Shown: positions 1 through 8,808, numbered from the stretch's first letter. The stretch: 64,000 nucleotides of DNA from Negativibacillus massiliensis (GCF_900148495.1 NZ_FTRU01000008.1:372001-436000); one strand, 5' to 3'. The notes: generated from the letters alone by a model not told the origin. Numbers and translations: made by a program.

Positions 1-591
1 TTGTTCATCCAGCCTTTTTTCTGGCACACAAAATTCGGGAATCGGCAGCATATGGGTTACTACGATTTTCTTCTTGTCCGGATAACGGGAAAAGGTTTCT
101 TCCAGTATTTTCAGGGATTTTTCGGTTCTTCCGTGATTATCTGAGGTCCAGCAGTTTTTGATTTTGTCCTGCCAGGTACGGCCGTCCATCTGCATCTTTT
201 CAAAATCAGCAAAGGTATATTTTTCCTGATTGCCAAAAGAATAATCGTACCATCCAACATCGCCAATAATTACCCAGTCTCCAAGCTCCATCGGTTTTTC
301 ACACAGACAGTTTGGGTCCTGTAAAAAGAGAGTATAAATTTCATCGGTTGATTTTAGATCAATATGATCATTCCAAAGATCGTGATTGCCCGGAACATAT
401 CGATATGAAATATTCCCAAAGCTGCTTAATGCTGCAATCGATTCGATGCTTTGATATGCGTTGTTGTGGATGTCTCCGGCAATCAGAACCAATTCACAAT
501 GTTCCTCTTTTGCAACACGATCCAGTGTTTTCAGGACATCATAGTCCTGATTAATATCCACATGAATATCAGATATAATGCCTATTTTCAT
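1..591 (-). CDS. Metallophosphoesterase (calcineurin-like), C-terminus cut by window edge
   Basis: The reverse-strand frame opens with MKIGIISDIHVD, the first metal-binding motif (D-x-H) of the calcineurin-like phosphoesterase fold. It continues with a GDIHNN segment and a GNHD motif (VPGNHDLWND), both diagnostic of the family, and a VVTHML segment that fits a later metal-binding histidine. The reading frame is still open at base 1, so the C-terminus is missing. Its ATG overlaps the stop of the upstream oppF by one base (TAATG), so it is the last visible gene of the peptide-transport operon and is probably translationally coupled to it. The substrate cannot be told; the family includes phosphodiesterases and phosphatases. 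Its link to peptide uptake is inferred from position only. Confidence 0.85.
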   Translation of the reverse strand, partial: MKIGIISDIHVDINQDYDVLKTLDRVAKEEHCELVLIAGDIHNNAYQSIESIAALSSFGNISYRYVPGNHDLWNDHIDLKSTDEIYTLFLQDPNCLCEKPMELGDWVIIGDVGWYDYSFGNQEKYTFADFEKMQMDGRTWQDKIKNCWTSDNHGRTEKSLKILEETFSRYPDKKKIVVTHMLPIPEFCVPEKRLDEQ

Positions 592-1568
592 TATTTCTTC
601 TCCATCGATTCCTGATAAAATTTTTGCGCATAATGGCATGCAATTTGTCTTCCGTCAGGCAGCTCCTGCAATTCTGGTCGGGCAGATGAGCACAGCTCAG
701 TACAGTAAGCGCAGCGTGTATGGAAGGTGCAGCCGCTTGGCGGATTGGAAGGGCTTGGCAGTTCACCGGTAATCTGAACTTTTCCGCTATCAGCTTCTCC
801 CACATTCATGGACGAGGAAAAGAGCATTTTGGTGTAAGGGTGGATAGGATTTTTAGATAAGGTGACAGCATCCCCAAGTTCTACAATAGAGCCAAGATAC
901 ATGACACCAATTCGGTCAGACATATAGGAAACAACATTGAGGTTATGCGAAATAAAGAGATAGGTAAGATTAAATTTTTCCTGCAAATCATGAAGCAGGT
1001 TTAAGATCTGTGCCTGAACCGAAACATCCAGAGCAGATACAGCCTCATCACAAACCACAAATTTTGGGTTTAGAATCAGTGCAATTGCGATGGAAACACG
1101 CTGCCTTTGTCCTCCAGATAACTGGGAAGGATATCGATCTTTATAGCTTTCATCCAGTCCTACCAGTTCGAGCATCTCATCTACAATTTTGATTCTTTGT
1201 TCTTTGCTCAGATTTTTTCGGTGGATATCTAAAGATTCTTCCAAAAGCCATCCAATTTTTCTTTTCGGATTCAGAGAAGAGTATGGGTCCTGAAAGATCA
1301 TCTGGATTTTCTGTGGGATTTCTTTTCTAGCTCTCCTACTTTTAAAAATATCTTCGCCTTCAAATAGGATTTCTCCTTTGGTTGGTTCCAGCAAATTTAC
1401 CAGCATCTGTCCAAAGGTGGATTTTCCGCATCCGCTTTCTCCAACCAGTCCAAAGGTCTCGCCTTGATAAATTTGCAGTGTAATATCATTGACAGCTTTT
1501 ACAATGGATTTTCTGTCATCTGTGTATATCTTTGATAAGTTTTTTGTTTGCAGTAAAACGTTATTCAA
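591..1568 (-). CDS. oppF: Oligopeptide/dipeptide ABC transporter ATP-binding protein OppF/DppF
   Basis: 325 residues, the usual length for OppF/DppF. It shows a Walker A motif (GESGCGKST), the signature LSGGQRQRVSIA and Walker B (VCDEAVSALD). A C-terminal oligopeptide-type extension carries a Cys cluster (CTFHTRCAYCTELC), as seen in the family. It should be one of two ATPases powering the permease encoded upstream, on the inner face of the membrane. It lies 3 bases after oppD and overlaps the following phosphoesterase start. Whether the system carries di- or oligopeptides, or nickel, cannot be decided from the ATPase alone. Confidence 0.93.
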   Translation of the reverse strand: MNNVLLQTKNLSKIYTDDRKSIVKAVNDITLQIYQGETFGLVGESGCGKSTFGQMLVNLLEPTKGEILFEGEDIFKSRRARKEIPQKIQMIFQDPYSSLNPKRKIGWLLEESLDIHRKNLSKEQRIKIVDEMLELVGLDESYKDRYPSQLSGGQRQRVSIAIALILNPKFVVCDEAVSALDVSVQAQILNLLHDLQEKFNLTYLFISHNLNVVSYMSDRIGVMYLGSIVELGDAVTLSKNPIHPYTKMLFSSSMNVGEADSGKVQITGELPSPSNPPSGCTFHTRCAYCTELCSSARPELQELPDGRQIACHYAQKFYQESMEKK

Positions 1569-1571
1569 ACC

Positions 1572-2561
1572 TTATTCCTCCAGGTTATCTAAGGTATATT
1601 TGTGGCAGGCAATCTCACGCTGTCCAAATACAATCCGCTTTGGCGTGATCTGCGTGCAGCAGTCCATACATTCGTCGCATCGGTTTGCATAAATACAGCC
1701 GATTTCCGGACGTTTTTCCAAAGGAGGGACGCTGTGCTTGATATTCTCCAGTCGCTGTCCTTTTTTGCTGATGTCCGGCAGACAAGCCAGCAATCCTCTG
1801 GTATAGGGATGTTTTGGATTTTGAATGATCTGTGCAGTTGGTCCGCTTTCCACGATAGAGCCTGCATACATGACATAGGTCCTGTCACAAAGATGGCTGA
1901 CGACGCCCAGGTCATGTGTGATAATCAAAACAGCGGTACCTGTTTTCGTGCACATTTCCCGGATGATCTCCAAAACCTGAGCCTGAATGGTTACGTCCAG
2001 TGCAGTGGTCGGTTCGTCCGCAATCAGGAGTTTTGGCTGATTGATCAGCGCCAGACAGATCATGATTCGCTGTCTCTGTCCACCGGAAAGCTGGTGTGGA
2101 TAGCACTCATAAATTCTGTGTGCATCCGGCAAACCTGCAAGACGAATCATTTCCAGCGCCTTTTCCTTTGCCTGTGCTTTGGATACTCCACGGTTAGTGG
2201 CGTTTTCTGCAATCTGTCTTCCAACCTTCATCAGTGGGTTTAAACTGGTCATCGGTTCCTGAAAGATCATCGAAACATCTTTCCCGCGGATTGTGTTCCA
2301 GGCAGTATCATCCGCCTGTGTCATATCCTGACCATTTACCAGAATTTTTCCCTGTTCCAGAGAAGCGGTTTGAGGTCCCAGACCCATCGAAAAAGACGCA
2401 CAGAGCGTTTTTCCGCATCCGCTTTCTCCTACCAGTGCAACCAGTTCTCCAGCGTTAACGGTCAGGTTTAAATCGCGGATTGCATGGCATTTTTTTCCGT
2501 TGATATCAAAACAGATCGACAGATTGTCGATTTTCAGTACATTCTTATTTGTATTATTCAA
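1572..2561 (-). CDS. oppD: Oligopeptide/dipeptide ABC transporter ATP-binding protein OppD/DppD
   Basis: 329 residues. Walker A is GESGCGKT, the signature is LSGGQRQRIMIC, and Walker B is LLIADEPTTALD followed by the family-typical DVTIQAQVLEII. The C-terminal domain has the Cys-containing stretch CIYANRCDECMDCC, equivalent to that of OppF. It is the second ATPase of the heteromeric pair. Spacing to oppC (12 bases) and oppF (3 bases) shows a single operon. The gene order B-C-D-F is that of classical opp/dpp operons. Confidence 0.93.
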   Translation of the reverse strand: MNNTNKNVLKIDNLSICFDINGKKCHAIRDLNLTVNAGELVALVGESGCGKTLCASFSMGLGPQTASLEQGKILVNGQDMTQADDTAWNTIRGKDVSMIFQEPMTSLNPLMKVGRQIAENATNRGVSKAQAKEKALEMIRLAGLPDAHRIYECYPHQLSGGQRQRIMICLALINQPKLLIADEPTTALDVTIQAQVLEIIREMCTKTGTAVLIITHDLGVVSHLCDRTYVMYAGSIVESGPTAQIIQNPKHPYTRGLLACLPDISKKGQRLENIKHSVPPLEKRPEIGCIYANRCDECMDCCTQITPKRIVFGQREIACHKYTLDNLEE

Positions 2562-2573
2562 AGCAATCTACCT

Positions 2574-3395
2574 CTAGTGCCTGTAAATTTCATTCAATCC
2601 GTCGCTGATCAGGTTAAATCCCAAAACCAGCATGGTAATGAGAGCTGCCGGGATTACAACATACCAGCCTGCTGTCAAAATTGTATTCTGTGCTTCGCTG
2701 AGCATCTTTCCAAAACTTGGGGTTGGCGGCTGGATACCAAGGCTTAAGTAACTAAGTCCAGCTTCCGACATGATCGCTCCGGAAAAACTCAATGTTGCAG
2801 TAACCGACAGCTCCTGAAGAAGATTTGGAAAGATGTGAAGAATCATAATTCTCAGATCGGATGCACCTTTTACCTTTGCTGCCTTTACAAATTCGCTGTT
2901 GCGGTACTTTAAAAAGCCGCTTCGGGACATTCTGGCAAAACGTGGCACGGACATAACACTCAGTGCCAAAATCAGGTTCTGAACACTGTTTCCAAATACT
3001 GCAATCAACATCAATGCCAGCAGCACGCCCGGAAAGGCCATCTGTGTGTCAATGATCTTGGTAATAATACTGTCAATTTTTCCGCCATAGTAACCCGCAG
3101 CACCGCCAAGAGTGCATCCCAGCAATCCGCCGCAGAGTACGACGCAAAAACCGATAAAGAAAGAAATTCTCGAACCTACCATAACGCGGGACAAAATATC
3201 TCTGCCCAGCTGATCTGTTCCCAATAGATTTTCACGGGAAGGTGGAAGCAGTTCTTTTAAGACATCAATTTTGTTCGGATCAGCAGGCAGATAGAAAAAT
3301 CCAACTACCATCAGAAGGAACAAAATGCTGACCATGATAAATCCCAGTGTAAAATTTCGATTGGAAAAATATTTTTTTAATCTGTTCTTTTTCAA
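2574..3395 (-). CDS. oppC: Oligopeptide/dipeptide ABC transporter permease OppC/DppC
   Basis: 273 residues with the OppC-type N-terminal transmembrane helix, then a periplasm-facing segment (LLGTDQLGRDILSRV) that is highly characteristic of the family. Several hydrophobic helices follow, with an EAA-type coupling loop (EFVKAAKVKGASDLRIMILHIFPN). The C-terminus (LISDGLNEIYRH) resembles the typical GDxLRD ending. It should pair with OppB to form the membrane channel. It lies 18 bases downstream of oppB. Confidence 0.92.
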   Translation of the reverse strand: MKKNRLKKYFSNRNFTLGFIMVSILFLLMVVGFFYLPADPNKIDVLKELLPPSRENLLGTDQLGRDILSRVMVGSRISFFIGFCVVLCGGLLGCTLGGAAGYYGGKIDSIITKIIDTQMAFPGVLLALMLIAVFGNSVQNLILALSVMSVPRFARMSRSGFLKYRNSEFVKAAKVKGASDLRIMILHIFPNLLQELSVTATLSFSGAIMSEAGLSYLSLGIQPPTPSFGKMLSEAQNTILTAGWYVVIPAALITMLVLGFNLISDGLNEIYRH

Positions 3396-3413
3396 AGTGT
3401 TTCTCCTGCCTAG

Positions 3414-4358
3414 TTATCTTTTTGTTTTAATTCTCGGGTCTATAATCGAATACAAAATATCAACACCAAAGTTGCATATTACAACGATTCCTGCCAGATA
3501 AACGGTCAGTCCCTGAATCAGCGGAAGATCCCTTGTTGTAATTGAGGTAGAAATCAGTTTTCCGATGCCTGGGAGAGAGAATACATTTTCAATGATGATA
3601 CTGCCTCCCAGAATATCCGCTACCAGCATACCAAGAATGGTGATGACTGGAATCAGCGAATTTCTCAGGATGTGTTTATTCATGATAATTTTTTCTGACA
3701 GACCCTTGCTTTTTGCAGTCCGGACATAGTCCTGCTTCTGCTGGTTTGCGATGCTGACCCGGATATATCGTGCCAATACTGCGGAAGAACCAAATGCAAT
3801 GGATAAAGACGGCAAAAACATCGTCTTAAACCATCCGGTAATGCTTTCACTTGCCGGAACATATCCAATGGAATCAAACCATCCAAGGTTAACAGAGAAA
3901 ATACTGATCAGCACAATACCCATACAAAAACTTGGAACGGAGATTCCCAGCTGAGATAACATGGAAATTCCAGTAGTAATTTTCTTTTTGCTGTTTTTGG
4001 CAATAAAAATTCCAAGAGGCAGACCGATCAAAACGGTCAGTGCAATGGAGAAAACCGCAAGGGAACTTGTTACAAAAAAACTTTCGGCAATCAGGTCGGA
4101 AACTTCTCTGCTGTAGCGGTAAGAAACACCCAGATCACCATGCAGTGCGTTTATCAGCCAGATAAAATAACGCTCGACATATCCTTTGTCCAGATTCATG
4201 GTTGCTCGAAGATTTTCAAGCTGTGCCGGATCTGCGTCCACTCCTAAAATAATCTGTGCCGGATCTCCCGGTAAAATCTGGAACACAACAAAGGTAATAA
4301 TGGATACCAACAATATGGTAAAAATAAAACCAAGTATCTTTTTTAAATAATATTTCAT
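3414..4358 (-). CDS. oppB: Oligopeptide/dipeptide ABC transporter permease OppB/DppB
   Basis: 314 residues beginning with a membrane helix and the OppB hallmark FQILPGDPAQIILG. About six hydrophobic segments follow. An EAA-type loop (DYVRTAKSKGLSEKIIMNKHILRNSLIPV) and the FSLPGIGKL segment are diagnostic of DppB/OppB. The gene starts 76 bases after the binding-protein gene. That gap contains a terminator-like hairpin which probably lowers expression of the permeases and ATPases relative to the binding protein. Confidence 0.92.
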   Translation of the reverse strand: MKYYLKKILGFIFTILLVSIITFVVFQILPGDPAQIILGVDADPAQLENLRATMNLDKGYVERYFIWLINALHGDLGVSYRYSREVSDLIAESFFVTSSLAVFSIALTVLIGLPLGIFIAKNSKKKITTGISMLSQLGISVPSFCMGIVLISIFSVNLGWFDSIGYVPASESITGWFKTMFLPSLSIAFGSSAVLARYIRVSIANQQKQDYVRTAKSKGLSEKIIMNKHILRNSLIPVITILGMLVADILGGSIIIENVFSLPGIGKLISTSITTRDLPLIQGLTVYLAGIVVICNFGVDILYSIIDPRIKTKR

Positions 4359-4373
4359 GGGTTCCTTTCTCAG

Positions 4374-4412
4374 AAAAACAAGCTATGATATAACACCGAT
4401 ACCATAGCTTGT
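4374..4412 (-). terminator. Attenuating hairpin between binding-protein gene and oppB
   Basis: Read on the minus strand, ACAAGCTATG pairs perfectly with CATAGCTTGT (10 bp) and is followed by a run of five U residues. It sits inside the operon, after the binding-protein gene and before oppB. It most likely terminates a fraction of transcripts, a common way to make more binding protein than membrane subunits. Confidence 0.7.
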
Positions 4413-4434
4413 CCTCCTTTTGTTATTTGACTAT

Positions 4435-5985
4435 TTATTGAGCTTCATAGGAAAGTTTAGAGAAATCGATGAATCCTACTGGATAGAAGGTATAACCTTT
4501 CAAATCTTTGCGGCAGGCAACAGTCAGGTTAGGGTCACATACAAATACTGCTGCTGCTTCCTCTGTCAGAATCTGCTGACATTCTTTGTACATGTCTGCG
4601 CGTTTTGTCTCATCCAGTTCTACTCTTGCAGCCTGAATCAGTTCGTCATAACGGGCATTCGAGAATTTAAAGAAGTTTTTGCTGTATGTTGTTTCAAAGC
4701 GTCCCAGAACGGAGTCGGGGTCAAGTTTACCAGTCAGACCGATGACGGTGGATTCATACTGTGCGTTGCTGTATACATCTTCCAGCCAAGTTGCCCATTC
4801 GATGGTTTCTACCTGAACATTGATACCAACCTGTGCCAGCTGATCTGCAAAAATCAGTGCGGTGTCAACATGGCTTGCATAGTTTGCTGGAACAGTAATG
4901 GTAAGATCAAAACCATTTTCGTATCCAGCTTCTTTCAAAAGCTCTTTTGCTTTTTCTACATCGGTTGGGTAGGTATCTTCCAGCTGATCGTTGTAGTAAA
5001 CTGCCATAACTGGGCTAAAGTTGGAATACAGCTTGGTAGCATATCCATCAAATACACCTTCGATGACAGCATCTTTATTGATTGCGTAATTGATTGCCTG
5101 ACGAACCCTTACATCATTGAGTGGTTCAATCGAGTTGTTCAGAGCAAAAATCTGTACCATGTTCTGTGCAGAGTTATAAATATCAAAATCTTCTGCCAGT
5201 GCGTTTGCGTTATCGACTGATACGGAAGCAAAATCGAGCTGTCCGGAACGGAGTGCGGTTACAACGCTGCTTGCATCAGTCATGATGTAAACTTCAACAG
5301 TCTGGATGCTTCCTTTTCTGCTCTCTTCATAGTAGTCTTCGTTGAGTTCCAGAACGACTTTCTGACCAGGGATATATTCCTTGAACTTATAAGGGCCGGT
5401 TCCGATTGGATGCTGGCTCTGTTCGGTATAACCTTCCGGAAGAACTGCTACGATGTTGCTTGCAAGGAAGGATGCCGAAGGTTCAGAAAGTTTAATCTCA
5501 AAAGTATAATCATCTACTGCGTTGATGCTTTCAACAGTGCCAAATTTGCTGGATGCTGCTTTTTCACCGTTCATACCTGCCAGATTTTCGTAGGTGTACA
5601 GAACATCTGCACTGGTCATTGCTTTTCCGTTATGGAAGATTACGTTGTCTCTGAGATGGAATGTATAGGTCAAACCATCTTCGGAAACATCATAGCTTTC
5701 TGCAAGACCTGGTTCCAGCTCACCTTTTTCGTTGTAAACGAAGAGTCCTTCAAAAACATTGTGGAAAATGGCTTCGGTATCGGTTGCTGCGGACTGCCAT
5801 GGATCCAGACTGTCCGGTTCAGAGCTGATACTGGTGCGTACAATATTTGGAAGCTCAGTCTCTGATTTGGTTTCAGTATCAGCCTGAGCACCCTGAGAAT
5901 CTTCTGTTTTTCCTGACGAACATCCTGTTAAAAATACAGAGCAGGACAATACAGCTGCCAACATAAAACAAACTAATCTTTTCAT
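4435..5985 (-). CDS. oppA: Peptide ABC transporter substrate-binding lipoprotein (SBP_bac_5 family)
   Basis: 516 residues. The N-terminus is a lipoprotein signal (basic start, hydrophobic core, lipobox LTGC near residue 22) followed by a low-complexity acidic/serine linker. The mature part has family-5 binding-protein features: SEPDSLDPWQSAATDTEAIFHNV, LAESYDVSEDGLTYTFHLRD and IGTGPYKFKEY. It should be a membrane-anchored extracellular peptide receptor delivering ligand to OppBCDF. It follows the HAD gene by 19 bases and is clearly distinct from the three larger binding proteins at the right end of the window. Confidence 0.93.
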   Translation of the reverse strand: MKRLVCFMLAAVLSCSVFLTGCSSGKTEDSQGAQADTETKSETELPNIVRTSISSEPDSLDPWQSAATDTEAIFHNVFEGLFVYNEKGELEPGLAESYDVSEDGLTYTFHLRDNVIFHNGKAMTSADVLYTYENLAGMNGEKAASSKFGTVESINAVDDYTFEIKLSEPSASFLASNIVAVLPEGYTEQSQHPIGTGPYKFKEYIPGQKVVLELNEDYYEESRKGSIQTVEVYIMTDASSVVTALRSGQLDFASVSVDNANALAEDFDIYNSAQNMVQIFALNNSIEPLNDVRVRQAINYAINKDAVIEGVFDGYATKLYSNFSPVMAVYYNDQLEDTYPTDVEKAKELLKEAGYENGFDLTITVPANYASHVDTALIFADQLAQVGINVQVETIEWATWLEDVYSNAQYESTVIGLTGKLDPDSVLGRFETTYSKNFFKFSNARYDELIQAARVELDETKRADMYKECQQILTEEAAAVFVCDPNLTVACRKDLKGYTFYPVGFIDFSKLSYEAQ

Positions 5986-6004
5986 AAGTTCTCCTTTACT
6001 TTTC

Positions 6005-6700
6005 CTACTTGCTTATCAAATGTTTTTTCATTAAATCGACCACTTCACAGGCCTGTTCTATCACGATTGGGCAGTCCACTTCTTCAATCCCCAGCTTGCC
6101 TTGATAGTTGATGATGGCACAGGGCATCGAAACCTTTTGTGAACCGATATAATCGTCATAGTAGTTGTCTCCCACATAAAAACATTCGTCTGGATTTGCA
6201 CCTGTTAACTTCAGTGCCTCTTCAAAAATTTTTTTATCCGGCTTTTCTGCACCGACTTCTTCGGAAACAACGACACAGTTTAATCTGGACAGGATTTTAT
6301 TTTTTTCCAGAACCTCTCTGCATGACAGGTCCCAGTTGGAAATCAGTCCTGTTTTGATTCCCATGTCGTTTAACTCATCCAACATGTTCAGTGTAAAGTC
6401 AAAGCATCTCCATACAGGTCTTTCCATCTTTTTGAGTTGATTTGAAAAATCCTTCCATGCAGATTCTGTATCCAGATACTGACAAACACATCGGTGAAAA
6501 TCAGAAACGACGCTATCACTTTTCTGGCTGAGTTCTCCCTGACGAAATCTCATAAAGTATTTGTTCGCCAGATGATATGCTCTTTCTGCCTGGGAAAGCG
6601 AAATATCATACCCGATTTCTTTGAATGCAGTCTGATACCGGCGAGGCATGTCGTTATGCACAAGTGTTAAACCCAAATCAAAGAAAATCTGCTTTACCAA
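6005..6700 (-). CDS. HAD-superfamily hydrolase, first gene of the peptide-transport operon
   Basis: 231 residues. Motif I reads FFDLGLTLV, motif II lies in TGLISNWD, the conserved Lys in EKPDKKIFEEALK, and motif IV in YVGDNYYDDYIGSQ. The start is TTG, chosen because AGGAGGG lies about 6 bases upstream. The second acidic residue of motif I, normally DxD, is replaced by Gly (D-L-G). Classic HAD phosphatases use that Asp as acid/base, so either the reaction differs or activity is reduced. An operon head position before a peptide-binding protein is unusual. The substrate is unknown. Confidence 0.87.
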   Translation of the reverse strand: MVKQIFFDLGLTLVHNDMPRRYQTAFKEIGYDISLSQAERAYHLANKYFMRFRQGELSQKSDSVVSDFHRCVCQYLDTESAWKDFSNQLKKMERPVWRCFDFTLNMLDELNDMGIKTGLISNWDLSCREVLEKNKILSRLNCVVVSEEVGAEKPDKKIFEEALKLTGANPDECFYVGDNYYDDYIGSQKVSMPCAIINYQGKLGIEEVDCPIVIEQACEVVDLMKKHLISK

Positions 6701-7075
6701 TCAAACCCTCCTAAACTTACTTGTTTTCAACAGTGCCTATTTTATATTGCTAAAGTAAAGTACAAAAGCGGTTATTGGTAAAAATGAAGTAAAAAGATAC
6801 AATAAATTGTAAGTTTTCACAAAATATAATCGCGTTAGATTCCGCTATGGATTAAAAAATAATTTGGTGGATACTTTGTGAAAGTGATAAAAAATTACGT
6901 TTCGGTTTTATTGTATGGTCTCATGGCAAAAGGAACGGTTACAGGAAGATCATTTTACTGAAAAAATGATTTAGAATATGATAAAAGGACAGGATACCAT
7001 ATCAGATACCTGTCCTTTTTCGTTAGTTCATAATCCGTTATTTATAAAAGAATTTATAAAAGTATGTAAATGTTT
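6701..7075. other. Intergenic region with weak small-ORF candidate and terminator
   Basis: This 375-base AT-rich gap separates the peptide operon head from the sigma-like gene, both read leftward. It holds the operon's promoter, but no convincing -35/-10 pair was found. It also holds a 27-codon GTG-start frame on the plus strand at 6878-6961, with a GGTGGA about 6 bases upstream, and the hairpin at 6983-7020. A pair of inverted TTTCACAAA/TTTGTGAAA words, near 6816 and 6876, may be an operator or chance. Confidence 0.4.
6983..7020 (-). terminator. Intrinsic terminator downstream of the sigma-like gene
   Basis: AAAAGGACAGG pairs with CCTGTCCTTTT around a short AT-rich loop, giving an 11-bp stem with A/T tracts on both sides. 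Such symmetric stems can act in both directions. On the minus strand it ends the gene at 7076-7825; on the plus strand it follows the 27-codon candidate frame. Confidence 0.75.
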
Positions 7076-7825
7076 TTATTCGATTCCTAGGCAAATCAAA
7101 CAGGCAATCAAAACAAAACCGCAGACAATCATGGATACAGCAAAAAGTAAAGTATGAAGTGGTGGAAGATGGAGTCTGGATATTGCCTTAATCTGTTCCA
7201 TACATGCGCGTTCTGCATCTTGCGGGATGTTCTGTATCTTGTTTGCTTTTTGCAGTAATGATTTTACCTCCGGGTAGGAAAGTCTCACACCAACATCAGT
7301 TGGAAGGTAAGATGACAGAGCAGATATGCTACTGTTGTATATTGCTTTAATTTCTGGGTCACTATGATTGATGATATGTGCTAATTCTTTTGTGCTTAGA
7401 TTGCCAAATTCAATCGAAAGATATACATAACGTTCAATTGCTTTCATTTGTGAAAAGGCACGCTGAAGCAACTCCATACCATCCTCTATGGAACCGCAAA
7501 AATTTTTGCTTTGAACTTTTTTGTACCTGTTTGAGGTGGATTTATAGGTATCAAAATCTTGTTTTACATCTTCAAACATCTCTTTCCAGCAAAATTTGGC
7601 TGCTATCACCATGAGGCTGTGGTGAAACGAAATCTCCGTCCAGGTGGAATGAAGTGCAACTTCATGCCAATTTTCATAAAATACGGCAATTGTTGCCTCA
7701 GCGGCTTTTTGGTCATTCCCTAACAACAGTTTACAGAATAGATAAACGGAATTTTTGTTTGCACAATATAACTCCATCATGGATTTTCTGTTCCTTTTTG
7801 CTGCTTGTTCTATATTTGTGGACAT
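7076..7825 (-). CDS. Sigma-70-like protein with C-terminal membrane anchor, function unknown
   Basis: 249 residues from the ATG preceded by AAGGAAGA; a further 18-residue upstream extension is possible but has no ribosome-binding site. The N-terminal part (LYCANKNSVYLFCKLLLGNDQKAAEATIAVFYENW) resembles sigma region 2, in which Y..V...C..LLGN...AE...  is typical of ECF proteins. The middle (FSQMKAIERYVYLSIEFGNLSTKELAHIINHSDPEIKAIYNSSISAL) resembles region 4 with a helix-turn-helix. The last ~30 residues are one strongly hydrophobic helix. It may be a membrane-tethered sigma-like regulator or a domesticated paralogue. It stands alone, with its own terminator, 300 bases from a divergent two-component system. 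Confidence 0.6.
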   Translation of the reverse strand: MSTNIEQAAKRNRKSMMELYCANKNSVYLFCKLLLGNDQKAAEATIAVFYENWHEVALHSTWTEISFHHSLMVIAAKFCWKEMFEDVKQDFDTYKSTSNRYKKVQSKNFCGSIEDGMELLQRAFSQMKAIERYVYLSIEFGNLSTKELAHIINHSDPEIKAIYNSSISALSSYLPTDVGVRLSYPEVKSLLQKANKIQNIPQDAERACMEQIKAISRLHLPPLHTLLFAVSMIVCGFVLIACLICLGIE

Positions 7826-8127
7826 CGTTATCTTCCTTTCTTTGTGAGAACAAATCACATTAATGCTTTCCATTTGCATATATCGATTGGAAACGTAGAA
7901 TTTTGTGTATGAATTAAATTAACAGATCATCCTAAAGCAGCACTAAAGCAAAATAGAGGTGTTCAAAAACTTTTAGGGAAGAAAACAGACGAATGTTGAT
8001 AAAAAGGATATGATTTCTTATAATGTAGTTAAGGAAAAAGAATGAAGCTTGTTTGATCTTTCTTTTTAGGCTATATTTAGTTACCCGTGATATGATATTC
8101 TTATAACAGATTTTGGGGGTGTATATT
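7826..8127. other. Divergent intergenic region
   Basis: About 300 AT-rich bases separate the leftward sigma-like gene from the rightward response regulator. Promoters for both must lie here. No perfect consensus was seen; the best plus-strand candidate is TTGATC with TTTAGT 17 bases downstream, near 8056-8085. No RNA structure or coding frame of note was found. Confidence 0.35.
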
Positions 8128-8808
8128 TTGAAGTTGCTTATTGCAGAAGATGATCCTAAGCTATTAAAATCTCTGATTCATATTCTTGAAACCAATAAAT
8201 TCAGTGTGGATGGTGTAAATAACGGCGATGATGCATTAAGCTATGGATTGACCGGAGAATACGATGGTTTGATATTGGATATTATGATGCCTGGAATGGA
8301 TGGACTAAAGGTTTTGCAATCTCTCCGTGCAAGTAATATTACCACACCGGCACTGTTCTTGACCGCTCGTACTGAGGTATCTGACCGTGTGGAAGGACTT
8401 GATGCAGGTGCGGACGACTATCTTCCCAAACCCTTTTCTACGGTAGAGCTGCTTGCCCGCATACGTGCTATGCTGCGCAGAAAGGATACCTATTTACCTG
8501 ATCTGCTGACAGTGGGGTCAGTTACCTTAAATCGATCTACCTATCAGTTGGGTTTTGGCAATGAGCTTCAGTCTCTCAGTGGAAAAGAATTTCAAATTTT
8601 GGAAATGTTAATGCAGCAACCCGGAGTTATTATTTCATCAGAGCGTTTTATTACACATCTTTGGGGCTGGGACACCAGTGTGGATATCAGTGTGATCTGG
8701 GTCCACATCTCCAATCTGCGAAAAAAGATCAGTGCAATCAATGCTCCGATGGAAATACGTTTTATTCGAAACGCCGGCTATGTGTTGGAGGTTAAAAATG
8801 ATCGGTAG
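8128..8808 (+). CDS. OmpR/PhoB-family response regulator
   Basis: 226 residues from a TTG start (MKLLIAEDDPKLL) placed about 7 bases after GGGGGTG; a second TTG 15 bases upstream lacks a ribosome-binding site. The receiver domain has the acidic pocket (AEDD), the phosphoacceptor Asp in LILDIMMPGMDG, Thr in ALFLTART and Lys in LPKPFS. The C-terminal winged-helix DNA-binding domain ends IRFIRNAGYVLEV. Its last 11 bases overlap the kinase gene. It probably controls the ABC system immediately downstream. Confidence 0.93.
   Translation: MKLLIAEDDPKLLKSLIHILETNKFSVDGVNNGDDALSYGLTGEYDGLILDIMMPGMDGLKVLQSLRASNITTPALFLTARTEVSDRVEGLDAGADDYLPKPFSTVELLARIRAMLRRKDTYLPDLLTVGSVTLNRSTYQLGFGNELQSLSGKEFQILEMLMQQPGVIISSERFITHLWGWDTSVDISVIWVHISNLRKKISAINAPMEIRFIRNAGYVLEVKNDR

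Noticed and set aside
4420-5220. A 266-residue plus-strand frame inside the binding-protein gene
   Set aside because: It is antisense to a strongly supported lipoprotein, is unusually Cys/Phe-rich, and has no ribosome-binding site.
6816-6890. Rex-like operator made of TTTCACAAA and TTTGTGAAA
   Set aside because: The two words are about 50 bases apart rather than 4, so they do not form a Rex site; chance in AT-rich DNA is likely.
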